Assembly: GCA_027491355.1 (NCBI GenBank)
Contig: JAIXWI010000030.1
Span: 155,663-219,662, forward strand
Direction: 5' to 3'
Length of the DNA: 64,000 nucleotides
From: Bacteroidota bacterium
GTDB lineage: Bacteria; Bacteroidota; Bacteroidia; UKL13-3
The position numbers and the translations under genes were made by a program. Below the pieces are notes generated by a model. That model ran no database searches, was not told the origin of the DNA, and was given only the letters and a program-made list of their open reading frames with translations. The stretch's first letter is position 1. Each line of letters begins with the position of its first letter. Below are positions 19,892 to 29,219 of this stretch, piece by piece.

Positions 19892-21054
19892 TGTTCTTGA
19901 ATTAAAATATCTTTTATTAAAACACTACTAGGTAGGTTTACAAGTGTATCCGCTATTTTCTCAGATTCTGTCAATGGCCCTTTGAGTGCTTCTTTGAACA
20001 TGTCTAACCTGTGCATGAGTTGCCAAGCTGGTCTAGTCATCACTTGATGGTCGTTTGAATAGGTTAAAAATTCATCTCTTTGAGTTTTGTCTGAAAACAA
20101 AATTGCATTCAACCAATAATTTGACTTGGCATACATGGGTTCTTCTACAAATTTTGCGGGTAATTCCTTGAAAAGGATGGCATATTGCATGGCCAACTTT
20201 CTTTTGCTTTCTAAAAAAGCATCTAGTAATTCTATTTGCGCACAAGCCAATGCTGCGTTTAAATTGGGCATTCTATAATTGTAACCAATATGGTCGTGTT
20301 CAAAATTCCAGCGATGCGGAATCTTTGCCTGAGTGGTTAAGTGCTTCGCCAATTTAGCATGTTTTTCATTATTGGTTACAATGATACCACCACCACCACA
20401 GGTAATGGTCTTATTTCCATTGAAACTAAATGCTCCAAAATCACCGAAAGTACCCGTGTGTTTTCCTTTAAAATAAGAACCCATAGATTCTGCACTGTCT
20501 TCAACCAAAGGCAAATGAAATTGTTGACAGATTTCAAGCATCTTATCTATTTCAACAGGGTGTCCGAAGGTATGCATAGGTACAACTGCTGCAACTCGCT
20601 TTCCTGTTTGGGTATGGTAACAATTTTTATTATTGATGGTACATTCAGCCTGAAGAAAATCGCGCAGTGCATCTGTACTCAAACCTAAATTTTGTTTGTC
20701 AACATCAACAAATACGGGCTCTGCACCTATGTAACTGATGGCATTACAGGTAGCAATAAAAGATAGGGATTGTGTAATCACCAACTCGTTTGACTTAACA
20801 CCCGCCAACATTAAACTCATGTGCAAGGCGGCAGTTCCGTTAACAGTTGCCACCGCATAGTTTGCGCCTGTATAATCTTTAACCATGTCTTCAAACTGGT
20901 CAACATATTTACCAACAGAAGAAACAAAAGTTGAATCAATTGCATCTAAAACGTATTTCCTATCATTGCCAACAAACCTTGGCTCATGAAGAGGAATAAA
21001 AGCTTGTGGTTCGTTATAATAACTCCTTACAAAAGATACAATCTCGCTATACAT
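19888..21054 (-). CDS. legC: LegC-family aminotransferase
   Basis: 388 aa PLP enzyme. The Schiff-base lysine is Lys215 in SFNGNKTITCGGGG; EDSAESMGS (185-193) is the PLP-contact region. The N-terminal PLHEPRFVGNDRKYV segment and the overall pattern match the LegC group, which aminates the 4-keto-6-deoxy sugar made by LegB to give a 4-amino-4,6-dideoxy-GlcNAc nucleotide. It overlaps legB by 8 bp and the PtmE-like gene by 4 bp. The later steps of the legionaminic route (acetyltransferase LegH, epimerase/hydrolase LegG, synthase LegI, CMP transferase LegF) are not in the window and may lie beyond position 1. Confidence 0.88.
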   Translation of the reverse strand: MYSEIVSFVRSYYNEPQAFIPLHEPRFVGNDRKYVLDAIDSTFVSSVGKYVDQFEDMVKDYTGANYAVATVNGTAALHMSLMLAGVKSNELVITQSLSFIATCNAISYIGAEPVFVDVDKQNLGLSTDALRDFLQAECTINNKNCYHTQTGKRVAAVVPMHTFGHPVEIDKMLEICQQFHLPLVEDSAESMGSYFKGKHTGTFGDFGAFSFNGNKTITCGGGGIIVTNNEKHAKLAKHLTTQAKIPHRWNFEHDHIGYNYRMPNLNAALACAQIELLDAFLESKRKLAMQYAILFKELPAKFVEEPMYAKSNYWLNAILFSDKTQRDEFLTYSNDHQVMTRPAWQLMHRLDMFKEALKGPLTESEKIADTLVNLPSSVLIKDILIQEQ

Positions 21055-22045
21055 TGTAAATGAAAGGTTTATACTGTGCTAAATTTTTAGGGTCTTTGAA
21101 CCACTCAATGGTTTCTGCCAAACCAGCTTGAATGGTATAATCAGCTTTCCAATCTGTGTATTGTTTTAATTTTTCGTTAGATCCAAAAAGCCTAAATACT
21201 TCACTCTTTGCGGGTCTCAATCTTTGTTCATCTTCAAGAATACTTGCCATAGGGTTGATTTGCTGAATCAATTCATTTGCTAAATCTCTTATTGATATTT
21301 CTGATTGTGTGGCAATGTTTACCTCATGACCTATCAGTTCAGGTTGTTTTGCAATTGCAATGAATCCTTTTACGGTATCTTTTACAAAAAGTAAATCGCG
21401 GGTGGGTGTTAAATCACCAAGTTTTATTTCGGTTACCCCTGAAAGTAACTGGGTAATAATTGTTGGAATTACTGCTCTGGCAGATTGTCTTGGACCATAG
21501 GTATTGAAAGGTCTGACTATTGTAATAGGCGAGTTAAAACTCCTGTAAAAGGAATCAGCTATACAATCTGCACCAATTTTTGATGCAGAATAGGGTGATT
21601 GGGGTTGTTTAGGATGCAACTCAGTAATTGGAACAAACTGAGCGGTACCATATACTTCAGATGTTGAGGTAACCAATACCCTTGAAACATTCAAATCTTT
21701 GGCAGCCTGAACTATGTTTAAGGTTCCTTTGATATTGGTATCAACATATGAATCGGGTGAATGGTAACTATAGGGAATGGCTATCAACGCTGCCAAATGA
21801 AATACAATATCTATGTCTTTCATAGCGGTTCGGACTCCATTTGGGTCTCTGATGTCTCCTGAAAATATTTCAATTTTACTGAGCTGTTCTTTAGACCATG
21901 TATCTAACCAACCCCAAGTATTGAAAGAATTGTAACAAACAAAAGCCCTCAACTCACAACCCTCATTCAACAATGCCTCTGCCAAGTGACTGCCTATAAA
22001 CCCATCAGCTCCAGTTAACAATACTTTTTTCCCTTTGATATTCAT
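21047..22045 (-). CDS. legB: NAD-dependent sugar 4,6-dehydratase, LegB-like
   Basis: 332 aa extended SDR. TGADGFIGSH (11-20) binds NAD; the active-site Tyr152/Lys156 pair is in SPYSASK, with VTSTSEVYGT and RPFNTYGPRQ further matching sugar dehydratases. LegB removes water from a GlcNAc nucleotide to give the 4-keto-6-deoxy sugar for LegC. It is the first gene of the long minus-strand operon, with 264 bp of non-coding DNA upstream shared with the divergent xrtF gene. The operon promoter must lie there, though I see no convincing full consensus. Confidence 0.88.
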   Translation of the reverse strand: MNIKGKKVLLTGADGFIGSHLAEALLNEGCELRAFVCYNSFNTWGWLDTWSKEQLSKIEIFSGDIRDPNGVRTAMKDIDIVFHLAALIAIPYSYHSPDSYVDTNIKGTLNIVQAAKDLNVSRVLVTSTSEVYGTAQFVPITELHPKQPQSPYSASKIGADCIADSFYRSFNSPITIVRPFNTYGPRQSARAVIPTIITQLLSGVTEIKLGDLTPTRDLLFVKDTVKGFIAIAKQPELIGHEVNIATQSEISIRDLANELIQQINPMASILEDEQRLRPAKSEVFRLFGSNEKLKQYTDWKADYTIQAGLAETIEWFKDPKNLAQYKPFIYNV

Positions 22046-22204
22046 TTTCTATAAATTCTATGTTTGTCAATATACTTAAATTTCCATTAAAAATAAAAGC
22101 ATTATTTCAATTATTTGTTACAATTTTACCTCGTTAAAATACTCCAAATTGGGTAAAGGGATGCGCTTATAAACGACAGGTTTGATTGGTTTGTAAATAT
22201 AAAT

Positions 22205-22220
22205 AATTAAGCACTTAATT
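22205..22220. promoter_or_regulatory. Perfect palindrome in the legB-xrtF divergent region
   Basis: The 7-bp arms AATTAAG and CTTAATT flank a CA centre. It sits about 90 bp upstream of xrtF and about 160 bp upstream of legB. Size and position suit a dimeric regulator site, but it is AT-rich and could occur by chance. The rest of the 264-bp interval shows no gene. Confidence 0.3.
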
Positions 22221-22309
22221 GCAATTTCAATCAATGAGAAAACAGTTAAAATTGATAAAAATTAGTGAATTCAGTTACAAACTCGCTTTATTAGACTTAT
22301 TTTAGCAAC

Positions 22310-22819
22310 ATGTCTGGCTCTTATAAATTTGTTATCTACTTTTTGTTGTGCTTTGTGGGCTTGAACATTGCCTATCATTTTTTGTTCATCAAACAAGGCA
22401 ATGAGCTTGATTTTTTTACAAATTTCATAGCAAAAATTACTGCCAATTTGTATGGCTTACCTACCCAATTGAACCCACTTAAACCGGGTATTCAAATCAT
22501 TTATAAAGGAACACCCCTAGTCAATATCATGGAAGGTTGCAATGGTTTGGTTGTATGGTTTACTTTGCTGTCATTCGTAGTTGCATTTGGAGGTAAAGCA
22601 AAACAATTTTTAGGGTATGTACCATTGAGTTTTGTGCTATTACAAGTTGGTAACATTCTGCGCATTTTGGCATTGGTGCATATTAAAATAAACAATCCTA
22701 ATTCCTTTTCATTTTTTCATTCCTATGCATTCCCTGCAATTTTATATGCATTTGCTTTTGGCTTGATGTTGATTTGGATTAAATTACAGGCAAGAAATAC
22801 AGATGAAAAAGCCAGCTAA
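22310..22819 (+). CDS. xrtF: Exosortase family protein XrtF
   Basis: 169 aa, with about four or five membrane segments. The three exosortase catalytic residues are visible: Cys77 in MEGCNGL, Arg118 in NILRI and His137 in FFHSYAFP, in the order and context of the family. Exosortases are transpeptidases that process C-terminal sorting signals at the inner membrane. The following gene is the small XrtF-associated protein, which confirms the subtype. XrtF is found in Bacteroidota; the sorted substrate is, as far as I know, not established. The next gene starts within the last 17 bp of this one. Confidence 0.9.
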   Translation: MSGSYKFVIYFLLCFVGLNIAYHFLFIKQGNELDFFTNFIAKITANLYGLPTQLNPLKPGIQIIYKGTPLVNIMEGCNGLVVWFTLLSFVVAFGGKAKQFLGYVPLSFVLLQVGNILRILALVHIKINNPNSFSFFHSYAFPAILYAFAFGLMLIWIKLQARNTDEKAS

Positions 22820-23216
22820 TTTTTATGGAATCATTGGTTTGATTGCTCTCAATTTCTTGATGCAATCTATCAATCCTATTTCTTTTTCTTTTTGTAATTT
22901 TTACGAATTTGATACTACTTGTTCAAGCCCAATTGCAGTCATTTTAAATAAAACCATTCGATTTGGCATTCATAGTTGGATTGTTTGGCTATGTATTAAA
23001 GAAGAAAAACAAATGCTACTTAAAGCATCACTGATGTATAAAATGGTTTTGATTGGGTTAATGGTTGGCTTAAACGGATTGTATTTTATCTCCTTTTTTA
23101 ATTGGGTAAATATACTGAACATTCCTTTTTACAAAATATTAAATGGACTGTTATACAGCCCTATGGTTGGAATTGGTTTACTTGCAAAACAGTTTTTCAA
23201 CCAACAACAATCATGA
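22803..23216 (+). CDS. Exosortase F system-associated membrane protein
   Basis: 137 aa, with about four hydrophobic segments. It begins MKKPANFYG and has an early SISFSF/YEF-rich loop, then a C-terminal segment NILNIPFYKILNG, as in the small proteins that neighbour XrtF. It overlaps xrtF by 17 bp and its stop overlaps the next start (ATGA), so the three genes are translationally coupled. Its role is unknown; the constant linkage implies a helper function for XrtF. Confidence 0.82.
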   Translation: MKKPANFYGIIGLIALNFLMQSINPISFSFCNFYEFDTTCSSPIAVILNKTIRFGIHSWIVWLCIKEEKQMLLKASLMYKMVLIGLMVGLNGLYFISFFNWVNILNIPFYKILNGLLYSPMVGIGLLAKQFFNQQQS

Positions 23217-24934
23217 TTGCGCTCATTCCCTATTATTTGCTGATTGGTTTGTTAAGTTTGATTTGGTCTCAGCCAGTATTGGTATTGTGCAAGCCAAAGC
23301 AAAACATCAACCCTATTTTAGCCGCATTAATTGGCCTCTGTTTTATGAGCATTATGGCCATGTTGATGCTTTTTTGCGGACCCATTCATTTGAGCACTCA
23401 AATATTGTTTTGGATTGGTAGTCTGTTGCTCGCATGGGTCAAAAAAGATGCACTGATTCAACAATTTCTATTGTTATGGAAAGTGTTCAATGCCTGGAAT
23501 GTTCAACAAAAAATAGGAGGTTTTTTGCTCTTAATTCCCATCTTGTACCAATCTGCACAAGCAAGTAAAATACATGACAATGGTGCGTATTACCAACAAA
23601 CCATTCAATGGATGGAACAGTTTGGTTTGGTCAAAGGACTTGCAAACATATACCCTGCTTTGGGTTTGTATTCAAACTGGCATGCTTTAACAGCCTTGTT
23701 AGATTTGAATCAAATTGGCTTAGGTTCATATCATCAAGTGAATGGTTTCTTGATGCTTTTATTTCTTGCTTGGGCTTTCAACGAATATTTTGTTCACATA
23801 AAAAAAGCATACTTATTGCCTTGGATTGCCATTGGTTTGTTTTTAGGATTCTTTTACCTCACAGCACCTTCTGCCGATTTACCTGTATTGTTATTTTCAG
23901 GCATTTTAATTTATTATTTTTTAAAAGGTATTGATATAGAAGAAAGCTTCTTGTTTGCTTGCGTGGCCTTGGCTGTATTTTTAATCAAACCCCCAGCTAT
24001 GATTGCAGTAGGCATGTGTGTTTATTTGGTTTACTTAAACAGGTTCAATTCTAAAAAAAACCTCATGATTGTGATATTTGGCATGGCAATGTTGGGCGCT
24101 TTTTTTTATAAAAATACCATTCTCAGCGGTTACCCAATGTACCCAACTAACAAACCTGATTTGTTTAATGTAGAATGGAAGGTCCCTAAAAATTGGAACG
24201 AAATTTACACCAAAGGCATTATTAGTTGGGGTGTTTCAGATAAGCAACAAATTGAAACTTGGCGGAGCATCAGCAGTCAAGAAAAACCAAGCAGATTAAC
24301 AACATGGTTAAACCGCAAAGGGTACAAAGGTTTCATGAACCAATTGTTATTTTTCAATTGGCTATTGGCATTATTGTTTCTGATAATTTTTGCCAAACGA
24401 ATTTGGAAAACCCAAAAAGCTTTGTTTTTTCTACTCCTTTTTTTAATTGTTGCGCATTATTGGGAGTGGCTGTCTTTGAGTCAATACCGTTTGATGTTAC
24501 CAACAGGAATGGGCCTTTTGTTAATTTGGCTCAAATTGGTGCAGGAATTCATCAACCCTAAATTAAAAAGCAATTGGATTCAAAAAACAGCAATCATTTC
24601 TGTAATTGGTGGCATTTGGATGCTGAGTTTTTCCCCCTTTCAATTGTTTCAAGACAATTCAAGAAACAAACAAATTACTACCTCAACAGGGTTTAACACC
24701 CGTTATTTGATTACACCATTTCACCAATATGAATACGGACCTATGTCTTTTATTCGCATCAAGGGAAAAGCATTTTACCATTACCAACAAACCAATTTAA
24801 GTTGGAACTGCGCGTTACCTTGTGTGAGCAAAAGTCACCACGATTTTTTACTCAAAAATTTAGGATACGAAGTACAGCAAATGGGAGAAAGTCCTGCATC
24901 TGGATATCAATTGGTAAAGCAAATAAATCCTTAA
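23213..24934 (+). CDS. Large multi-pass membrane protein, LIC_10190/GT-C-like
   Basis: 573 aa from the ATG at 23213, chosen because it forms an ATGA junction with the preceding gene; a start at 23102 would overlap it by over 100 bp. It has about 12 hydrophobic segments. After the first membrane segments there is a loop with HDNGAYYQQTIQWMEQFG and GLANIYPALG, the pattern I associate with the LIC_10190 membrane family. That layout, with an acidic residue in the first large loop, resembles GT-C glycosyltransferases using lipid-phosphate sugars, so a glycosylation role is plausible but unproven. Its stop overlaps the convergent dxr stop by 4 bp. Confidence 0.65.
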   Translation: MIALIPYYLLIGLLSLIWSQPVLVLCKPKQNINPILAALIGLCFMSIMAMLMLFCGPIHLSTQILFWIGSLLLAWVKKDALIQQFLLLWKVFNAWNVQQKIGGFLLLIPILYQSAQASKIHDNGAYYQQTIQWMEQFGLVKGLANIYPALGLYSNWHALTALLDLNQIGLGSYHQVNGFLMLLFLAWAFNEYFVHIKKAYLLPWIAIGLFLGFFYLTAPSADLPVLLFSGILIYYFLKGIDIEESFLFACVALAVFLIKPPAMIAVGMCVYLVYLNRFNSKKNLMIVIFGMAMLGAFFYKNTILSGYPMYPTNKPDLFNVEWKVPKNWNEIYTKGIISWGVSDKQQIETWRSISSQEKPSRLTTWLNRKGYKGFMNQLLFFNWLLALLFLIIFAKRIWKTQKALFFLLLFLIVAHYWEWLSLSQYRLMLPTGMGLLLIWLKLVQEFINPKLKSNWIQKTAIISVIGGIWMLSFSPFQLFQDNSRNKQITTSTGFNTRYLITPFHQYEYGPMSFIRIKGKAFYHYQQTNLSWNCALPCVSKSHHDFLLKNLGYEVQQMGESPASGYQLVKQINP

Positions 24935-26091
24935 GCCAACATAGATTTTGCCAACGCCCTCACTTCAAAATCTGATTGGATATAATCTTCAATGGTAGGA
25001 TGTTTTACAAATGTTGCTTTGTTTAAACACGCCTCATTTAAATCGGCAATGCCTAAGAATCCAAGCTTGTTCTCTAAAAAGGCTTGTACAGCAATTTCAT
25101 TGGCTGCATTCAAAATACAGGCTGCATTTCCACCTCTCTCCATAGCATGATAAGCTAAGTCTAAATTTTTAAATGTTGATTTATCCGGCGTCTCAAAAGT
25201 AAGTTGTTTTAAATCTGCAAAAGAGGTTCTAGGCCAGTTGTTTTGTTTGCGATATGGATAATAAAATGCATATTGAATTGGCAATTTCATGTCTGGCAAA
25301 CCCATTTGCGCTTTGATGCTGCCATCAGTAAATTCTACCATTGAATGAATGATACTTTGCGGATGCACCACCACATCAATTTGAGATTGTTCCAAGCCAA
25401 ACAACCATTTGGCTTCAATCACTTCAAAGCCTTTGTTCATAAGTGTTGCAGAATCTATGGTAATTTTGGCACCCATAGTCCAATTAGGGTGTTTAAGCGC
25501 TTGCTCTCTGGTAATTTTGGTCAACTCAGCTTGTTGCCTCCCTCTGAATGGACCACCTGAAGCAGTTAAAATGATGCGCTCAATGCTATCCATTTTTTCG
25601 CCGGTCATGCATTGAAAAATAGCTGAATGCTCACTGTCAACTGGTAACATTTCTACTTGGTATTCATTACACAATTTGGTAACCAATTCACCTGCTACAA
25701 CCAAGGTTTCTTTATTAGCCAATGCTATGTGCTTTTTATTTTTGATAGCAGCTATGGTTGGCATCAATCCACTGTAGCCTACCATTGCGGTTAACACCAT
25801 TTCTGCTGAAGTAATACCCATTAAATCAGCAATCGCTTTCTCACCTGCAAAAACCTTTACATCTTCATTTATGAGAGCATCTTTGACCATTTGGTATTTA
25901 GACTCGTCCGCAATAACCACATGATTGGGTTTAAATTCTAACGCTTGTTGAATGAGTTTTTCAGCGCTGGAGTTGGCAGTTAAAACCTCAACTTGAAGTT
26001 CGTGGCTATTTTCTCTAACTATTTCTAAAGCTTGAGTTCCAATAGAACCCGTGCTTCCTAAAATGGCAATTTTTTTCTTGTTATCTTGCAT
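24931..26091 (-). CDS. dxr: 1-deoxy-D-xylulose-5-phosphate reductoisomerase
   Basis: 386 aa. N-terminal NADPH site GSTGSIG (12-18), the metal/substrate motif DSEHSAIFQ near residue 155 and ASGGPFRG near 180 are diagnostic. It catalyses the second step of the MEP isoprenoid pathway, supplying among others undecaprenyl phosphate for cell-envelope glycans. It follows the GH3-like gene on the same strand by 9 nt. Its stop codon overlaps that of the convergent XrtF-module gene, and no terminator hairpin is visible between them. Confidence 0.95.
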   Translation of the reverse strand: MQDNKKKIAILGSTGSIGTQALEIVRENSHELQVEVLTANSSAEKLIQQALEFKPNHVVIADESKYQMVKDALINEDVKVFAGEKAIADLMGITSAEMVLTAMVGYSGLMPTIAAIKNKKHIALANKETLVVAGELVTKLCNEYQVEMLPVDSEHSAIFQCMTGEKMDSIERIILTASGGPFRGRQQAELTKITREQALKHPNWTMGAKITIDSATLMNKGFEVIEAKWLFGLEQSQIDVVVHPQSIIHSMVEFTDGSIKAQMGLPDMKLPIQYAFYYPYRKQNNWPRTSFADLKQLTFETPDKSTFKNLDLAYHAMERGGNAACILNAANEIAVQAFLENKLGFLGIADLNEACLNKATFVKHPTIEDYIQSDFEVRALAKSMLA

Positions 26092-26100
26092 GCGTATTGC

Positions 26101-27594
26101 TTATTGAATCAGATCCAATTCTTGAAATTGGTCTGCTATGTCTCTGTTGTTACTTAACCTTGGTACTTTATTTTGCCCACCTAATTTGCCATGTTTTTTC
26201 ATGTATGCAATGAATGCCCCTTTTTTTAACACATTCATTTTAAGTGTCTTTAAAACACCTCCTTGAATAAGGTCGTTGTAATAGGTGTTTTTCTGACAAA
26301 GCATTGCATCAACTTCTGCTGCAAAGGAAACTGGCACGGTTGTGTTATCTGCAAACTCAACAAACCATTCATGGAAAGGCAAACCTGAGGTAGGATTCAC
26401 TTGAGGGGCAACCGTAAATTCAATCATTTCAAGTTTGTATCGTTGTGCAACTTGTATGATTGCATACTCTACTTCCTCGCCAATCACATGTTCCCCAAAA
26501 GCTGAAATAAAATGCTTGAGCCTTCCAGTCACTTTAATTTTATAAGGAGCCAATGAAACAAACTTAATGGTGTCTCCAATATTGTAGCCAAATAAACCTG
26601 CATTGGTATTGAGTATCAGTACATAATTTTTATTCAACTCCACACCTGCCAAAGAAACACGAGTTGGTTGCTCATTGTAAAATTCATCCACTGGAATGAA
26701 CTCATAAAAAATGCCATTATTTACCAATAACAACAAACCATTTTCATCTTGTTTGTTCTGAAAAGCAATGAATCCCTCAGATGCTGGATAGGTTTCTATG
26801 CTGTCTATTTTTTTACCAATTGATTGCTCAATTTTTAAGCGATAAGGTTCAAAATTGACTCCACCATAAACAAAGACTGAAAAAGCTGGAAACAATTCTG
26901 AAATAGTTTTACCCGTTTTGGCTTTCAACAAATCAAAATACATTTGAACCCAAGGTGGTATACCACTGATGAGACTCATTGGCTGGGTTACGGTTTCGGC
27001 TACAATAGCTGCTACTTTTTGCTCCCAATCTTCAATGCAATTGGTTGCATAAGTAGGCAATTGATTCGATTTTAAATAAGCAGGAATATGGTGGTTGACT
27101 ATACCACTCAATCTTCCAGTATGTACCCCATTTTTTTGATCTAAAATTGGGTTGCCAGATAAAAAAATCAATTTACCATTTAAAAATTGGGCATTGCCAG
27201 TTTCAGCTATGTAACAAAGCAAAGCATTTCGGGCAGAACTGATATGGTAACGAATAGATTGTTTAGAAATAGGAATGTATTTAACCCCCGATGTTGTACC
27301 TGATGTTTTAGCCCAATACAAGGGTTTGCCTGGCCATATGATGTTAGATTTACCTGCAACAGCTTCATCAATGTATGGTTTAAGACCTTCATAATCATTT
27401 ACCGGAACGAGCCTTTTAAAAGCTGCATAATCTTTAACCAAGTGAAATTGATGGTCTTTGCCATAAAGAGTGTACTTGGCTTCTTTGACCAAATTGAACA
27501 TCAATTGTTCTTGAATTTGAAGTGCATTGTGCTGTTCTTTTTCTAATTGACGCACCACCCATTTTGCAAGTAATTTGGCTATAAAAGCTTTCAT
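26101..27594 (-). CDS. GH3-family (auxin-responsive promoter-like) acyl-adenylate enzyme
   Basis: 497 aa. The ATP-binding motif TSGTTSGVKYIP lies at 97-108, and YVLILNTNAGLFGYNIGDTIKF near residue 330 corresponds to the second adenylate-binding region of GH3 proteins. Plant GH3 enzymes join amino acids to acyl acids; bacterial homologues in Bacteroidota are conserved but their substrates are not known. It is followed by dxr and preceded by the MuiA-like gene on the same strand with 8-9 nt gaps. Confidence 0.85.
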   Translation of the reverse strand: MKAFIAKLLAKWVVRQLEKEQHNALQIQEQLMFNLVKEAKYTLYGKDHQFHLVKDYAAFKRLVPVNDYEGLKPYIDEAVAGKSNIIWPGKPLYWAKTSGTTSGVKYIPISKQSIRYHISSARNALLCYIAETGNAQFLNGKLIFLSGNPILDQKNGVHTGRLSGIVNHHIPAYLKSNQLPTYATNCIEDWEQKVAAIVAETVTQPMSLISGIPPWVQMYFDLLKAKTGKTISELFPAFSVFVYGGVNFEPYRLKIEQSIGKKIDSIETYPASEGFIAFQNKQDENGLLLLVNNGIFYEFIPVDEFYNEQPTRVSLAGVELNKNYVLILNTNAGLFGYNIGDTIKFVSLAPYKIKVTGRLKHFISAFGEHVIGEEVEYAIIQVAQRYKLEMIEFTVAPQVNPTSGLPFHEWFVEFADNTTVPVSFAAEVDAMLCQKNTYYNDLIQGGVLKTLKMNVLKKGAFIAYMKKHGKLGGQNKVPRLSNNRDIADQFQELDLIQ

Positions 27595-27602
27595 AATACC
27601 TT

Positions 27603-29192
27603 TTAAAAGGGGTTCAGTTGACGGTTGCTCGGGTAACTCACATCAAATGAAAATTGCAACTTTAAGGTTTCATTGGGTTTGACATTCAACAACCAATTGA
27701 GCTTGCCTTGTTCTGCATCTATTTGTGCGCCGCTGGCCTCTTTCAAAACAACAGCAATTTCTTTGTCAGTACTTACAGGAATTTGGTCTTCTATTTTCAA
27801 CTGAATGGCCTGTGCGGCCCCATTGTGTATTAGCAATTCATACTTTCTCGATTCAGTTTTAGTTCCACCAAAAAAAGATTTAGAACTCATTTCTTTTACC
27901 TTACTACGTTTGCAAGTAAGTCTTTGGTCTTTACCTAAGGTCAAAACCAAAGTATCATTGGGTGTATTTTGAATGTATACAGTACCAGCATATAAATTGT
28001 TATAGTATATTTTGGCTTCAGCATTCAATTGTGCTAACAATTCATCAATAGGCAGTTTAGCCATTACATATACCGATTCGCTCAATTTAGGCACAACTGC
28101 ATAGCTCAGTTCTACAGGTAATTGAAATTGTTTCAACTGAACCGTGTACGATTTATTATCTGAATACACAGATTGTAATCCTGGAATTTCAAAGGTCAAT
28201 GCAATTTCGTTTTGAACAGTTGGCACATCCACCCAATTGTTTTGGTCCTTGGCAGCTGGCGCCATTGCTGCTTCACTGCCATAAGCCATACTCAATTTAG
28301 GCATCGGTATTGGGTTGTAAAATGTAGCAAACAAAGTACTTAACTCAGGTTTTTCCATGCCAATCACAGGATCATTGGTTGCCAGTTGCATTTGTACATT
28401 TTCCCAATTTTCTCCACTTGCTTGTGAAATAGAAGCATTGAGTACAAACTGAGCCGGAGCATTGGCATTGGCTATTGATAAATCATATACAGGTTTCCAA
28501 CTGACATGGTCAACAAGGTATTGTATGGCAATTGTTCGAATGGCTAAAGGTCCGCCAAGCTCAAGTGTTATCACTATCTCGTTATTCAAGGCTACATTGC
28601 CCTCTTGAATGGCATTGAGTTGCAGCTTTAATTTTTCAAGTAAAGCATTCAACTTTGATTTGGATAGGTTGATTTGGGTGATTTCTGTTTTAAACTCAGC
28701 CAACTTTTTTTGAAAAACCAACAACACATCCTCCAACTCATCAGCTTTCAAACCCGATTGAGCGCCCCCTATGACCTTATTGCTCATGAGCACCTCTTTC
28801 TGCATTTGAATAGATTCCAAATCTGCTTGCAATTCATTGATAGCAGCTTGAACAGTTTGTACTGAATCTTCTAGTGCCTGTACTGCTGGCAATTTGTCTT
28901 TTTCATTTAAAAAATTATTGAATACCTGAACTGCTAAAATTTTACCCGACTCGGTGTTTGCCTCAACATGGTTATTGACAATATAGGGCGAAACTTGTTC
29001 AATGTGTAAACGGTGTATACCTGCTTCCAATTCAACATGAATGGAACGTTGAACCAATGCTTGTGTTCTAAAAACATGCACCTTCTGAATGGGTGCTTGT
29101 ACCTGATGGTTTTCTTTGGCCATAGTATTTTTCATAGAAAACAAAATGACCAATAACAAACTGAATCTACTGTAAATAAACACCTGCTTCAT
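27603..29192 (-). CDS. MuiA/DUF4139 family exported protein
   Basis: About 529 aa from the Met at 29192, which starts a clear signal peptide (MKQVFIYSRFSLLLVILFS). A start at 29219 adds nine residues that spoil it. The N-terminal region (about 40-140) has the short beta strands of DUF4140 with VFRTQALVQRSI, a central coiled-coil (about 130-200) follows, and the C-terminal half is DUF4139 with a DHVSWKPVYDLSI segment. It is probably periplasmic. Relatives are called mucoidy inhibitor MuiA; the function is not established. Confidence 0.78.
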   Translation of the reverse strand: MKQVFIYSRFSLLLVILFSMKNTMAKENHQVQAPIQKVHVFRTQALVQRSIHVELEAGIHRLHIEQVSPYIVNNHVEANTESGKILAVQVFNNFLNEKDKLPAVQALEDSVQTVQAAINELQADLESIQMQKEVLMSNKVIGGAQSGLKADELEDVLLVFQKKLAEFKTEITQINLSKSKLNALLEKLKLQLNAIQEGNVALNNEIVITLELGGPLAIRTIAIQYLVDHVSWKPVYDLSIANANAPAQFVLNASISQASGENWENVQMQLATNDPVIGMEKPELSTLFATFYNPIPMPKLSMAYGSEAAMAPAAKDQNNWVDVPTVQNEIALTFEIPGLQSVYSDNKSYTVQLKQFQLPVELSYAVVPKLSESVYVMAKLPIDELLAQLNAEAKIYYNNLYAGTVYIQNTPNDTLVLTLGKDQRLTCKRSKVKEMSSKSFFGGTKTESRKYELLIHNGAAQAIQLKIEDQIPVSTDKEIAVVLKEASGAQIDAEQGKLNWLLNVKPNETLKLQFSFDVSYPSNRQLNPF

Positions 29193-29219
29193 AATTTTTT
29201 TATAAAGATAAAAACTCAT

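Noticed and set aside
23102..23212. Longer start for the large membrane protein of the XrtF module
   Set aside because: It would overlap the preceding gene by over 100 bp, while the ATG at 23213 forms a standard ATGA junction and begins with a membrane segment.
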